From Zelopaecilomyces penicillatus (taxonomy: Eukaryota > Ascomycota > Sordariomycetes > Hypocreales > Pseudodiploosporaceae): DNA of 64,000 nt. Positions 10,129 through 21,758 of the stretch are shown one piece after another (the first letter of the stretch is position 1; each line of letters begins with the position of its first letter). The DNA lies in NCBI GenBank assembly GCA_005765155.1, contig VCCP01000008.1, positions 1,426,001-1,490,000 on the forward strand, written 5' to 3'. The notes under the pieces are model-generated. The model ran no database searches, was not told the origin of the DNA, and was given only the letters and a program-made list of their open reading frames with translations. The position numbers and the translations under genes were made by a program.

Positions 10129-12039
10129 ATGACACAGGCTGGCAAGCATGGCGAGGCGATGCGACACGAAGAAGGCCGCGGGCTGCTAGCTGGTGACCAC
10201 GATCATGACCACGACCACGACGCAGATGTATTCGACGATCTCCCGAAGACGCCGCGGACGCCCGGCCGAGTCCAATTCGACTTGACACCATATATACACC
10301 GCATCAGCAACGGGTCTACGGGTGGGCGGCCGTCCATGTCGTCCATGTCGTCGCGGGATGATGGTTTTGATGTGGATATGGAGGATCCGGCGTCCATGAT
10401 GGGCCGCGACTCGCATCGCGTGCCGTTGCTGACGGACCTCGAAGCGCCGAGCGTCACTGTCGCCAATGCCATCGGCGGCGACGACAACGACGGGGAACAC
10501 GACGCCGACTGGGCAGAGGCTGAGCTGCGACGACCCAAGTCCGGCCTCAACGCCGCCTTCATGAACATGGCCAACTCCATTATCGGCGCGGGCATCATCG
10601 GCCAGCCCTACGCCATGCGTCAGGCCGGCCTGCTCGCAGGCGTCGCCCTACTCATCGCCCTAACCGCCGTCGTCGACTGGACCATCTGCCTCATCGTCAT
10701 CAACAGCAAGCTCAGCGGCACGAGCAGCTTCCAGGGCACTGTCGCCCACTGCTTCGGCCGGCCGGGGCTCATCGCCATCAGTGCCGCCCAATGGCTCTTT
10801 GCGTTTGGCGGGATGGTAGCCTTTGGCGTCATTGTTGGTGATACGATCCCGCACGTGCTGGTGGCGGTTTGGCCTGGGCTGACGGATGTGCCTGTGTTGG
10901 GGCTGTTGGCTGATCGGAGGGTTGCGATTGTGGTGTTTGTAATGGGTGTGAGCTTTCCGCTGACGCTGTATCGCGATATTGCAAAGGTGAGCTTCTGGGT
11001 TCCTTCTGTTTTGGCTTGATTTTAGACGGTGCAAGTGACAACACTTGAATCTAGGAGATGGTGGCTAATGAGCTTTTGTTGGATGTAGCTGGCGAAAGCG
11101 AGCACGCTCGCACTTATCGGCATGTTGATCATTGTTGTTACAGTCATTGTGCAGGGATTTTTGGTTCCAGCTTCGGAGAAGGGCTCGTTCAACACGCCTC
11201 TTTTGACCATCAATGGGGGCATCTTCCAAGCCATTGGCGTTATATCATTTGGTATGGCTGTTTCCCTGCACTGGAGCTTTGCTGCTTATATTCTTCCTGT
11301 CTCTCGCAATTTGCACCAGGCTGACCGTAGTTCTCCATTTAGCATTCGTCTGCCACCACAACTCGCTCCTCATCTACGGCTCCCTGAAAACCCCCACAAT
11401 CGACAACTTTTCCCGTGTAACCCACTACTCGACCGGCATCTCAATGCTGGCGTGCCTGATCCTCGCGGTGGCAGGCTTCCTGACATTTGGCGACGCCACG
11501 CAAGCGAATATCCTCAATAACTTCTCATCGGACAACACAATGGTCAACATTGCGCGACTCTGCTTTGGCCTCAACATGCTGACGACGCTGCCGCTCGAAG
11601 GGTTTGTGTGCCGCGAGGTGATGCTGACGTACTTTTACCCGGACGCACCGTTCAACATGCGGCGCCACGTCATCTTCAGCACGGGCATTGTTGTCGCCGC
11701 TACGGCCTTGAGCCTGACGACGTGTGACCTGGGGATTGTGTTTGAGCTGGTGGGCGCGACGAGTGCCGTGGCCATGGCGTATATTCTGCCGCCCATGTGC
11801 TACATCAAGCTGACGACGAGGAGCTGGCGGACATATATGGCTTATGCGGTGGTGGTCTTTGGGATTGTAGTTATGATCATTAGCGTTGTCCAGGCGGGGA
11901 GTAAGATTATTCATGGTCAGTTTTGTTTACGCTCCCTTTCCTTTTATATTCCATCTTTGGGAGTTCTCTTTATTATGAAGAACGATTTGACTAACAAATG
12001 TATGATACAGGTTCCGACAGTCAGGCTACCTGTTCCTAA
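10129..12039 (+). CDS. Vacuolar-type amino acid transporter (AVT / SLC38 family)
   Basis: Exons 10129..10986, 11089..11251, 11343..11915 and 12011..12039 encode 540 residues; all junctions keep phase. A long cytosolic N-terminus (about 135 residues) has an unusual DHDHDHDHDAD stretch near residues 25-35 and a Ser/Met-rich segment. The transporter core begins at SGLNAAFMNMANSIIGAGII, the conserved first helix with the GAGI unwound region typical of the AAAP/SLC38 family, followed by about ten more hydrophobic helices ending at VVVFGIVVMIISVVQAGSK. The signature fits the AVT2/SLC38A7-like branch, amino acid/proton exchangers of the vacuole or other endomembranes. The last exon adds only nine codons. 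The first in-frame ATG (10129) was chosen; substrate is not deducible from sequence. Confidence 0.9.
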
Positions 12040-14081
12040 AGCGGACTTGTACTTTCCCCTAATGAAAAAAATGGTGTTATTATTTGTTATTACTGCTGTA
12101 GGATCACTTACATGGGAACAAGCGTTAAAAGCCTTACAATAAACATTTTTCGTTTTTGCTGCTCAGCGTGGCTACAACGATGTGATGGATGAAGGGGAAT
12201 CTCTGAGATGAACTGCATCCTCTTTGTCTCCCCTCACTTATCAAGGGGCAACTTGCAAAGAATGAGTTCAAAGATTCAGTATACTGTTCTGTTTTATGGG
12301 GACAGACTTGCTCTACCTGGCGCACAACCTGTGAAGGATTTGTTGTATATTTATTATGAATATCGGAGGGGGGTTTTTGGGTACTTGGACTTTTGAGATG
12401 ATCTTGGGGACCATGCATACCTATGAGGAGAATGTTTTTCCTGCGTCGAGAATGACCGTTTTTATTGTCAAATGGGTATGATAAATTAGAGGGGATATAA
12501 ATTATATATATCTGAATAAACAGGCTTACTACAATATGTAGTGAGATGTCATCTTGGCTATGTTATCTAAGGAGCGTTTGTACACTGAGACTTGTAATAC
12601 TGCAAACATGAGTCTTGCTGTCCTCATCAAGTAAACTTATCTTGGACAAGTAGTTGACAACATGTTATCAGAAACTGTCATGTATTGTACTTGCTCCCTT
12701 GGCCTTTTTTCGTTCTTTGTGCTTTTTTGATAGTCATGTAGACATTTCGTGCTCTACGTGGCCCTGTGTTTGTGCATTTTGCCACTGCCAACTCTTTGAT
12801 GGTTCCTCATGTGGTCCCCCTATCTTTAGAGCCTTTGACCCAATCGGCGTGCTCCGTCATGTCCCCTAAAAATCAAGGTCCCGTGGGAGGATCTACCGAC
12901 AACACATCAATGTCCCCCCCACAAAGGCACACTTTACAAGGAGTCACGCGGGGGAATGGTACAATCGATACTTGTTAGACGTGATAAGACAGGATGGGTT
13001 CTGTTGAGGTTTTGTCTAGTGTGTATAGGTTTTGTCTAGTGTGCATAGGTTTTGTTTGTTTATTAAAGTCAGGAAGAAGGAGTTGAGACCATAATATGGC
13101 GAAACATAGGCACTCAACATCTATATCAAAGATACTCCTAGTCGTCTGCCTACTAGGTATCTGCACTGCATGTCTGACAGTTCATCAATGCATGTCACGA
13201 TGGCTCCCCGTATGATTCACTGCCACTTCACGCATTCTTTGCCACCCAAGGACTGTTGCCTCAAACATGCCCCTCTTACATCAACCACATCCTCACATCC
13301 ACCCCGCGCCCCCCCTCACTCCCACCCCCACCTCGCCTTACTCACAACTTCCAAAGAACAGGGCTGTTCCCAAGCACAGTATTATTACTAGGTAGGTAGC
13401 TTTCAAGCCTATCAAGAAAAAGCTCGACTTGATACCTGCTAAATTCAACTAACTTACCCATCTAGGCAAAGCAAAGTGGGACATCCCATCTTGCTAGACG
13501 CTGGGCCGCAAGTCCAGCCTGTAACAGCCCGGGGATTAACAAGCTCCGGCCGGGGTCTTTTCAGCAAAAGCACCAACAAGTGGGATTTTGTTAAACTTAC
13601 CCCGATCAGTGAACCAGTGACAAGACATCCTTTATTGTGAGAAGGGGGGCGTAAACGCCTAGGCTTGTCACAAGATGTCTGGCGTCAAAGGGGGGGGGTC
13701 TAGGCGTCGGGCTATCGGAGGCGCGGGATCAGCCAGCCAGCCAGCCAGACCACCACAGCCCAAAGTATCAAGGCATGACAGTCCTATCATCCCCAAAGAA
13801 GCGGGCAGAGATCCATAATCTCCATACTATAGAAGCTACTTTCAACGTTACTCTGCTTATACACACAGTACCTACTTACCTACCTTGCTATCCAATACAG
13901 CCTTGCCGAGCAGGCAACTGAATGACCCCGCTTCAATGAAACTAGATAAAGACCCTGAGCTATCCTCCCCTCCTTCTCCATCTCCTCCATCACCAACATA
14001 TTCCAACAAACTCTCAACATCCAAACTCTTCCACACCTAAATTCCTACAGTCAAAAAAGGATTCGCTCTTCTTCTTCAAAA
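12040..14081. other. Gene-poor spacer
   Basis: About 2 kb without a supported gene. It holds an 8-9 nt G run near 13690, a (CCAG)n run at about 13730-13748, and TAGGTAGG-like motifs near 13390. From about 13945 (TAGATAAAG) to 14080 the plus strand becomes a TATA-like element followed by a C/T-rich, CAAC-rich leader, which I take as the promoter of the microprotein gene at 14082. Confidence 0.5.
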
Positions 14082-14264
14082 ATGGCCCCCACCAACCCCC
14101 ACACTGCCTGCCCCAAGTGCAGCGCCAGCATCGACAGCGGCTCCAAGTCATGCAGCAGCTGCGGCGCCGTATGTTCCCCCCCTTCAATTATTGAAAATCC
14201 TACAGAACTTCAAACACTGACTTGAACTTTTTTTTGTCTCCCAATATAGAGCTGCCCCAACTAA
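14082..14264 (+). CDS. 33-residue cysteine-rich microprotein with two CxxC knuckles
   Basis: Two exons, 14082..14168 and 14250..14264, encode 33 residues; the 81-nt intron runs GTATGT...AATATAG and joins GGC GCC to AGC TGC CCC AAC TAA in phase. The protein contains CPKC (residues 10-13) and CSSC (24-27), with a fifth Cys in the tail GASCPN. The double CxxC pattern resembles a minimal zinc-ribbon or metallothionein-like metal-binding peptide. A TATA-like element about 135 bp upstream and a pyrimidine-rich leader ending CTTCTTCAAAA before the ATG look like the promoter of a strongly expressed gene. The reading is too short for ordinary gene finders. Function is unknown; metal binding is inferred from the Cys spacing only. 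Confidence 0.6.
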
Positions 14265-15431
14265 GTACACATACAAGAGAAGCCTTTTTTTTTCAAGTTA
14301 TAGGGGACAGGCCCCATGGCGCGTATAAAGGATGGTGGGAGGGAGATGATATAAGAGCAGTCAGGATGACGGAGCAAGAAGATCTTCTTCATCTTTGGTG
14401 CATTTCGTTGAGAAATAGGGACGCCCAGGGTTCTGAAGGATGATAAATTCATTCATCAGTTATCCAGAGGCTAATCCATTATACAACTAGCTATATTCTA
14501 GCAAATCAAATCATGCAAACCAAACATCTAGTAGTACCTAGTAAACAACACCCTTCATTTCTTCTTCAATTTGGAATCGTGATCCGCAGCCTCTACAATC
14601 CATGGTAACTAGCAGCTGATCTAAATGGGTTGTTTGCAGTGAGCAAAGCATCATGGAGCTCTTCAACGTAGTTTCGTAATAATCAACCAACTCCTCACAT
14701 TGTATCGACACATGTTTTTATATGCTTCAACTGCTCGCTTCAAGTAAAACATCATAGCTAAGAAGTAATAACCCTCGAGACTTCAATATGAAAATACAAC
14801 CATCTATGATGTACCCACTGCTAGACTGCTGAGTCCCGTTGCCGTCCAAGTGCGACAAATCCACAAGTGTGTACATCACGAATCTGCCACCACTGAATAG
14901 GCATCCTGAGCATCTTGGCTTTCACTTCTCAACATTCTCACCACGCTGCACAACTTTAAAATATCATGTCCGTCCCCTACGCTCCTGAGACTACCAACTT
15001 TAGCCCTTAGCAAGAAACAATAGGGAACCCATCATGCATCAGGCCCTTTGTCCCGGATTATAATAGTGGGACAATGCATAAGGGCAATGTGCCAGCCTGT
15101 CCGTCGACATGTTATTGGCACAAGACGAAAGACTAGATCCATTTCCCGCTGTACTGATCAAAAGAAGACGATGCATTCCGGGAAACCACCGTCTCGACGA
15201 GGTACTGGTATTCCAGCCGACGGAACAAGACACAAAAAAATGAGACGATATCAAACTCCATATTCCGACAACCTTTGCAAGGAGGAAACCGCGCCGTCAC
15301 AGCCATCACCATCCATTGCCATTCAAACAGTCAAGCACAATTCCGCCAGGGGCGATGATGAAAACACAAGACTGGAGAGACTAAGAGGACCAGTGATTGA
15401 GTGTTCGGTGTAGATGGGTTCGTGGGAGAAA
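14265..15431. other. Spacer, including the 3' flank of RHO1
   Basis: No gene supported. The open stretch on the plus strand at 15048-15413 lies antisense to the probable 3' untranslated region of RHO1 and has no domain. Confidence 0.5.
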
Positions 15432-17050
15432 TTACAGAACCAGGCACTTCTTGCCTTTGCTCTTGCGGTTGGATCGCGACATGAGGGCAGCACGAGTAGC
15501 ATGCTCAAACACATCGTGAACACCAGCCCCGGTCCTGGCTGAGCATTCAATGTACTTGTAAGCACCAATCTTCTTCGCAACGGCCTCGCCCTATTGAGTT
15601 CAAGTAAAAAATGTATTAGCTTTTGCATGTTCAAGTGTGTACAGCTTCATTTCGCCATGACGTCCCAGGGTTGCGCGGGAGTAGAGCTAAGTTCATAGCA
15701 GCTGTACTTACTTCTTGTTGCTCCACAGGCCTCTGGTTGGTGGCCTTCAATGCATCGATCGTCGTGGGGTCGCCTCGCAAATCCACCTTGCATCCAACAA
15801 GGACAATAGGAAGGCCTTGGCAGAAATGCACAACTTCCGAGATCCACTACATCAACATCACGGTTAGCAGTCATGAACGGCTTAGGAGGAAAAGTGGTTC
15901 ACATGCCTTCTCCAACACGTTATCCAGGGAATCAGGAGAGTCGATAGCGAAGCAGATGAGAATGACGTGCGAGTCGGGGTAGGACAGCGGGCGGAGACGA
16001 TCGTAATCTTCCTGACCAGCCGTATCCCAGAGGGCTAGCTCAACCTGCTTGTTGTCCACCTGAACGTCGGCAACATAGTTCTCAAAGACAGTGGGGACGT
16101 AGACCTAAGGGGGGAAAAGGTGTTAGCAAATGACAGAGAGTCACATGTGAGCCAAATCGACGAGAGAATGTGTGAGTAAGCTTCAACTGGCCGCCAATGA
16201 TCTGCCTCGAGTACCCAAGAATCGTAAATAGACACGAGGGCTATATGCCATCTCGGTGCCCGTGGCCAGGTGTGATACTAGGATCAACTTTGGCCGTCAT
16301 TCATGGCGGAAAGAACCTGCCCATGGGTAGGCTCAAATAACAAGCTAACAAGGATATACAGCTATAAGGTCTGCACCTCGCTTCTCGAGTTGTGAGCGCC
16401 CGATAACAGGAATGAATTCAGCCACGGGCGACGAGTGCTGTCTTGGGTCCAACCAGGCTAGTGCATAGCACCGAGTCCAACACAACGATCGAGCCACGAA
16501 AGGAGAAGCAGCAGTTTAGCGCAGGATTGGCAGAGACCTGTTTATCCTGTACTAGGTCGACCCCCCCAAAAATTGGATTGATTTATAGACAAGTATGGTG
16601 TCGGCCGGCCGAGCGAAAGACGCGGAATTGCATGTGATATCGGACCATCGATCGCGGATAGAGAAAGCGATATTGGCTTGAATTGCAGACGCTCAGACTG
16701 AATCGAGGTATGCATTGTGGTTGACGCATCATCCGTGAGGCAACGGCTTCCAGGTCTGGCGTGGGGAAAATGAAGGCGGAGACCGGTGTGATGGAGTTGG
16801 GAAGCGGAGAAATAGGGGGATATGGGAAGTCATACCTCAGGGAAAGCGCCCTTGGAGAAAACACTGGTGATCGAGTTAGCCGCGAGATTCGAAGATGAAG
16901 CAGAGAGCGATGCATGCGTGCCATGCCGTAAAGCGGGCTGGGTTGTGGACTCTTGAAGCACTGGACTATCATCACCACTCACATCAACAAACAGGTTTTA
17001 CCGCAGGCACCGTCGCCGACGATGACGAGCTTTCGGCGGATTTCAGCCAT
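15432..17050 (-). CDS. RHO1: Rho1 small GTPase
   Basis: Five exons, complement(15432..15590, 15712..15846, 15907..16104, 16836..16863, 16983..17050), give 195 residues, the usual length. P-loop GDGACGKT (12-19), effector loop FPEVYVPTVFENYVAD, DTAGQE switch II, guanine-specificity motif VGCKVDL and SART, a Lys-rich hypervariable tail and the CAAX box CLVL for geranylgeranylation. Rho1 activates glucan synthase and the Pkc1 cell-wall integrity pathway and organises actin at the plasma membrane. Exon 2 is only 28 nt and follows a 119-nt intron; the next intron is 731 nt, long for this genome. The intron after LDNVLEK starts with GC rather than GT (AAG|GCATGT) and ends GTAG before TGG ATC; only this joint restores the conserved LEKWISEVVHF. 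Confidence 0.96.
15847..15906 (-). other. GC-AG intron of RHO1
   Basis: A 60-nt intron with donor AAG|GCATGT, a GCTAAC branch-point match and acceptor GATGTAG. Using the nearby GT (GCAT|GTGAAC) would add bases and break the conserved EKWISE joint. GC-AG introns are a known minor class of U2 introns. Confidence 0.85.
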
Positions 17051-19917
17051 GGTGATTGTAGTAAGGCGAGCAGCGGTTTGGTAGCTAAGGCGGATGAAAA
17101 GACGTTGGATAAGTCGGGTGTTGGTTGGTAGATGGCGGTTGAGATGGGATGGAGGATGAAAGGCGAACGTTCAGAAGGGGTTTGTAGCAGAAGAGAAGAC
17201 GCTGGGCTAGCTGGCCACGCTTTTGGCTGACGTTCCCTTGGGGGGGGAGGGCCGACTAGGACTGGGGGAGCTGCTAGGCGGAGCAATGCCATTGGGGCGA
17301 AGTCCCCAATACCCAGGTCCTACCACCAGGTGGTACCTGTACAGGCAGACGCACAGGGGACGGTTAGTGCCTGTACAGCTAGAGGCAGACCCATTGGCAG
17401 CGGGCAGCTGGGACCAGCAAGTACCATCTAGCCCAGAACAGGTGCAAAGGATACCTCTATGAGGTCTGCGCTCACAGGTACGAGGCTGATAGTTGACTCT
17501 AATGAGCACAAGCAACCTGGAACAACTCGCACCTTACCCAGCACGTCCTGAGGCAGCCAACAAGGTCCAAGCTCCGGGACTTGTCACAGGCCAACGAGCA
17601 CTACCTACTAGCACTAAAGGCTACGAGTACGAAGCAAGTCGCCTACCCCAAGAAGAGAGAGAAGAGGGGCTGGCAATGGGGCTGGCTGTCTACACACGTT
17701 AGCTGGGGCTAGATGGTCGGTTTCTGGTGGCCATGGCGTGCGTGCAGCGGCCGGAGGCAACCGTTCAGCTTCCCCAAGGCCCTGGCAGTTGGCTGGCCGT
17801 TGCTGTTCTGGCCCATCCCTCCGCCCATGCCGTGATTGCTGTGGCGGTCGCGGTGGTTGGTGTTGCTGTGGTGCTGTCTCTATAGGGACTGACCTCCTAT
17901 CTCCTACTGTACGATGGCCTGTAGTATGGAGTACTTTGGATGGAGCAAAGCGTTAGTACCTTCTACCTCTGTACCTGCTTGCACTCCCCAACGTCGAATG
18001 TGGTTTGTTTGTGAACACGAGGGCATAGAAGTTATGTACCTGCAAACAAATACATTCAAGGCAGAATGCGATAACAAAAAAAACATATTAAGATATTCTC
18101 AAGTACTCCTGCATACGGAGTTGATGTAAGAATGCCAGCATAATTGTGTCCAAGACCGATTTCTGGTTGTGTGTCGATAGCAAACGGGTGTTATCCAAGC
18201 CAGCAGACCTCATTTTATGCATACCACCAGCATTATCGCATTTAGCAGCTACTCCAAATGGGCAATACCTGCCCGAGACTACCTTATTGTTGAATGAACC
18301 AAACAAGCTGGAATGTGTTTTTGATTGATCAACTGGCAGTCGTCTTGTAGCACAGCAAGGGATCGGCATGACACCGGATTATTCCTGGTTGCTAGGGAAC
18401 CTACCTATTACCTACGTAATTACCGGGTATTAGATGGTCAGGGACTTGCTGTGCAAGCAAATTACGTCCTGCCTCAAGCCGGGACATGATCTTTGAACTG
18501 TTTGGTTTTGGGATGTGTTGGTCAATTGGCCTAGCAACAAGCCTGCTTGCCTGTCTGGAATGCCCACGGCGTGTCGTCAATCACGGTGCAGATACGTGTA
18601 GATCAACTGTAACATGTTGATGAATTTGATGTGACGTACCTGGGCGACATGTGAAAGAGCAGGATTCATTGCTTATCATCATTAGAGCTCCCGATGTCCA
18701 CGTCTCTCCGATCCGAGCCCACTGTAGTCTACTTTATTAGGCCAATACCGTTGCACTAAACAAATGTGCTATATGCTGATGCTACTGATCAATGACGAGA
18801 CACCTGCTTGTCCGTGTTCGGAGCTCACCAAGGTGAACCATTCTTATCATGGCTCGCACCTACGATTGGATGACTTAGGCCTTTCATGGCTTAGCCCACA
18901 CGCTCGTATTAACAACCCTCGCAGACCCTCCCCCTCGTCTTGTTGGGGATGATGGCGCCGTTCTGCAACAGCAGACCCTCGTACGTAACTCCACATGACT
19001 CTATCTGCCGTAGTGCAGAGCGTTATTGCTGATACACTTCCTTTGTCCATGGGAGTCGAGGTTCCAGGCCACGGGTAACACTACGCATGCGGTGGAGCGG
19101 GTTTGGCGTCTGGCATCTGAACGTGACTGGACAGAGAGCTCCCCCATTAAACAAGCTATCCTTACAAGCTGCTCATGGTGGCCATGCTGAGCTCCCGAGT
19201 CCTACATCGATGACGCCTGTCTAGGACTTTGCCCGTTGCCAGTAGGCTGATGAAGAGGCCTGGCGTCAAAGACCAAACTGGTTCTTTGACATAGATCTAT
19301 GCTACTTACTATCTCATTGACTGCCTGTAGGAAGCAATAGCTGCCTCCTGTTAGCTGCCTGGAAAGTAGCCCATGTGAGCCGTTGGCATCGGACCGTTGG
19401 AAAGTCATTTTGCATTGCTGGTCTGAGCCACAGTGGGACCTAGGAGGACTAGAACTTCAGCTTCTAGAGGCAATATCGGCCTGATTCCAAAAAGACAAGA
19501 ACCCAGCCTCTGGTGCTGTATCTACGAAAATGCAGAAACCATGTACTCTGCCCAGCTCAGAGCAAGTATGTGGTTGCAGCCGTGATGCTGCTCTAGTCCA
19601 GAACATACGTTGGACTTGAGTTGGAGCACACCAGGGTTAGGGTTGACCGATATGCGTATCCCACACAGTGCATTTTCACAGTGCAAATCAAGATCAGTTG
19701 TCCCTATGCCATACTGCTGCACCGGCTTGTTCCGTTGTGGATTAGCTGTTCCGGCCGAGAATTTCCCATTTTCAGTGAAGCATCAATTGACACCGAAAGA
19801 CATCGTCAACGCGCCTCACCCGAACCTACGGCGCCCGCAACATCCCCTCGCATTTCTCAATGTGCTGAGGCGACAAATCAAAACACTTTCTTGGTCATCA
19901 ATTGGTCCATAGCCGCG
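17051..19917. other. Long spacer upstream of RHO1 and MRPL40
   Basis: Nearly 2.9 kb without a supported gene. It contains the palindrome cluster at 17291-17345, a GC-rich part to about 17900, and more AT-rich sequence after that. The open frame directly upstream of 19918 is in phase with MRPL40, but its first Met-like codons are not ATG near a leader and it adds no mitochondrial signal. Confidence 0.45.
17291..17345. repeat. Cluster of three back-to-back palindromes
   Basis: ATTGGGG (17291-17297) and CCCCAAT (17304-17310) form a perfect 7-bp hairpin with a 6-nt loop. TACCACC-A-GGTGGTA (17321-17335) is a perfect odd palindrome. CCTGTACAGG (17336-17345) is a perfect 10-bp palindrome, and its CCTGTACAG core recurs at about 17371. 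They lie 240-295 bp upstream of the RHO1 start. Confidence 0.7.
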
Positions 19918-21108
19918 ATGCAGAAGCTCGTAAAGCGAGCTGCCCAGGCTCAGCGCCAGGCATCCCGCCGCTCCAAGCAGCAGATGGAGCGGGAGAATAT
20001 CGACCACAAGCTTCGAAACCGCCAGGCTATGCGGAGTGCAGTCGCAGAAGTCCGACAGAACTTGAAGGATGCACGCCAGGCGCGGAAAGAGGACTGGGAG
20101 CTGGGACCTCTGGCGCCGAAGCGTGATTTGGGCTTCAACAACTACGGAGCCTTCAAGGAAAATGTGCGGCAGGATTGGACGAACTACGGACTTTATCAGG
20201 CCCACCCCAAGCTTATTGAGCAAAGGTGTGCTTGGGCGGGCGGTGTCAAGCAACTGAACCTTGCACCTGGAGATCGAGTCGTTATTCGGGACGGCCCAGA
20301 CACCGGCAAGATTGATCATATCAAATCGGTGCAGCCTCAGAATGGTACCGTGACGTTGGCGAATTGTCATAGGGTATGTTGGAAGAAATGTCCCTCCGAA
20401 ATGGAGACATTGTCACTAACGTAACTTACCATCTAGGCCCTTGCTGTCGGCATGTTCGATCAACCGGGCAATACCCAACCCATGCCTTTATCAGTCGCTT
20501 CGATCCGCCTCGTCTACCCCATAACCAACCCCGAGACGGGTGTTACTCGAGATACCATCATCAACCAGCTCAAGGCGGTCCCACCAAATATGCAGTCACC
20601 AAACATGTCTCTTGATCGCTGGCAGTACGGCAAGAAGTGGGATAGAGTAGTTCCGGGGATTAACGTTGCGATTCCCTGGCCAGAAGTCGAAGTTCCAGAA
20701 TTTGAAACCACGGCAGCAGACACTGTTCGTGAGCAGGTCGAAGATCGAACATTTTACTATAGCCTTCTATCGCCCCCGATGCCCGGCCAAGTTATCGACG
20801 AACTGCGTAACAAGTACTCGAGGTTCCGAACTAGACACGAGGCTTCGTACATTGAGAGAAAGGAAGCTGCAGAGGCTGCAAAGAAGGGACACGTGGAAGC
20901 CATCAAATCGATGCAGACACCGCTGGATGAGTTCCACGAGATGAACAAAGCAATTCGTGAGGCTCGTGGAGAGCCTGAGCTTAGCGAGGAGATGCTGGAG
21001 AAACTGGGCGAGTACATGGCGAAGAAGAAGGCTGCCGCCTTGGTTGATGCGGGTGTGAGTGAGGTCTCAGGCGCTGTTCCTACACAAGCACAAAGCCCTC
21101 CATCATAA
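19918..21108 (+). CDS. MRPL40: Mitochondrial large ribosomal subunit protein uL24m (MRPL40)
   Basis: Exons 19918..20373 and 20437..21108 encode 375 residues; the 63-nt intron is GTATGT...ATCTAG. The start MQKLVKRAAQAQRQASRRSK is basic and amphipathic, as for a mitochondrial targeting peptide. A KOW motif follows at about residues 121-140 (LAPGDRVVIRDGPDTGKIDH), the RNA-binding core of L24. The rest is the fungal-specific extension with conserved GKKWDRVVPGINVAIPWP and a Lys/Glu-rich C-terminal helix region. It belongs to the exit-tunnel side of the mitoribosome. A longer in-frame N-terminus upstream was rejected because it lacks a targeting signal. Confidence 0.92.
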
Positions 21109-21758
21109 CTCACGAGCTTCTATCAAAAACGAATCGGGACAGATCTTTCCACATGTTTGCTCACTACGACGAATGACGCCTTAGCCACCCTCGCCAGGGA
21201 GGCATGTAATAATAGACATGTGCACACTACTACTGTACATCAAAAAGAGAACAAATACCAAAGCATTATTTTCCAATCATGGCATAGTTTAGAACTTCAC
21301 GGCCACCCGTACTTGGAGGCAGATAACACCACCCAGCCAGTACAGGGTCGTATCCCTTTTTTGCCGTAAACCTTATGTGGTGTTGTGCGAGCAATATCCA
21401 CCCGCCATGTCTGAGATCGATAAGCAGAGCCTATGGCCGGTTAATCGGCGCATTCCTATATCCACCTCGCGGGCTATTCCGGCAGACTGCAGGATATTCC
21501 TATACCAGTAAGCACAAATTAGGTTATCGTGACGTTGTAACTTACACTGCCCGAAGGAAGCAGCTCTCCAAGCTTAGCTAGCTAGCCCCTCCTTTACTAG
21601 CAACCAACCCCTCGTCCGTTAGGCCCAAGCCTTGTCTCCATTTTCTACCAAAACCATCACACAGCTTGATCTTCTTCTTCCTTTGCAAGATCCGACTGCC
21701 TTCGTTGCCAGGGGAGCTGTTTTTGTTTTAGAACATTTGAGAGTATTTTCGTTTCAAG

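Noticed and set aside
13617..13672. GTGACAAGACATC and TGTCACAAGATGTC near each other
   Set aside because: The two words are not true inverted or direct repeats when aligned base by base.
15048..15413. 121-codon plus-strand frame near RHO1
   Set aside because: It is antisense to the probable 3' untranslated region of RHO1 and shows no domain.
19621..19917. In-frame N-terminal extension of MRPL40
   Set aside because: The extension reads through spacer sequence and has no targeting peptide, whereas ATG 19918 starts a classic basic mitochondrial presequence.
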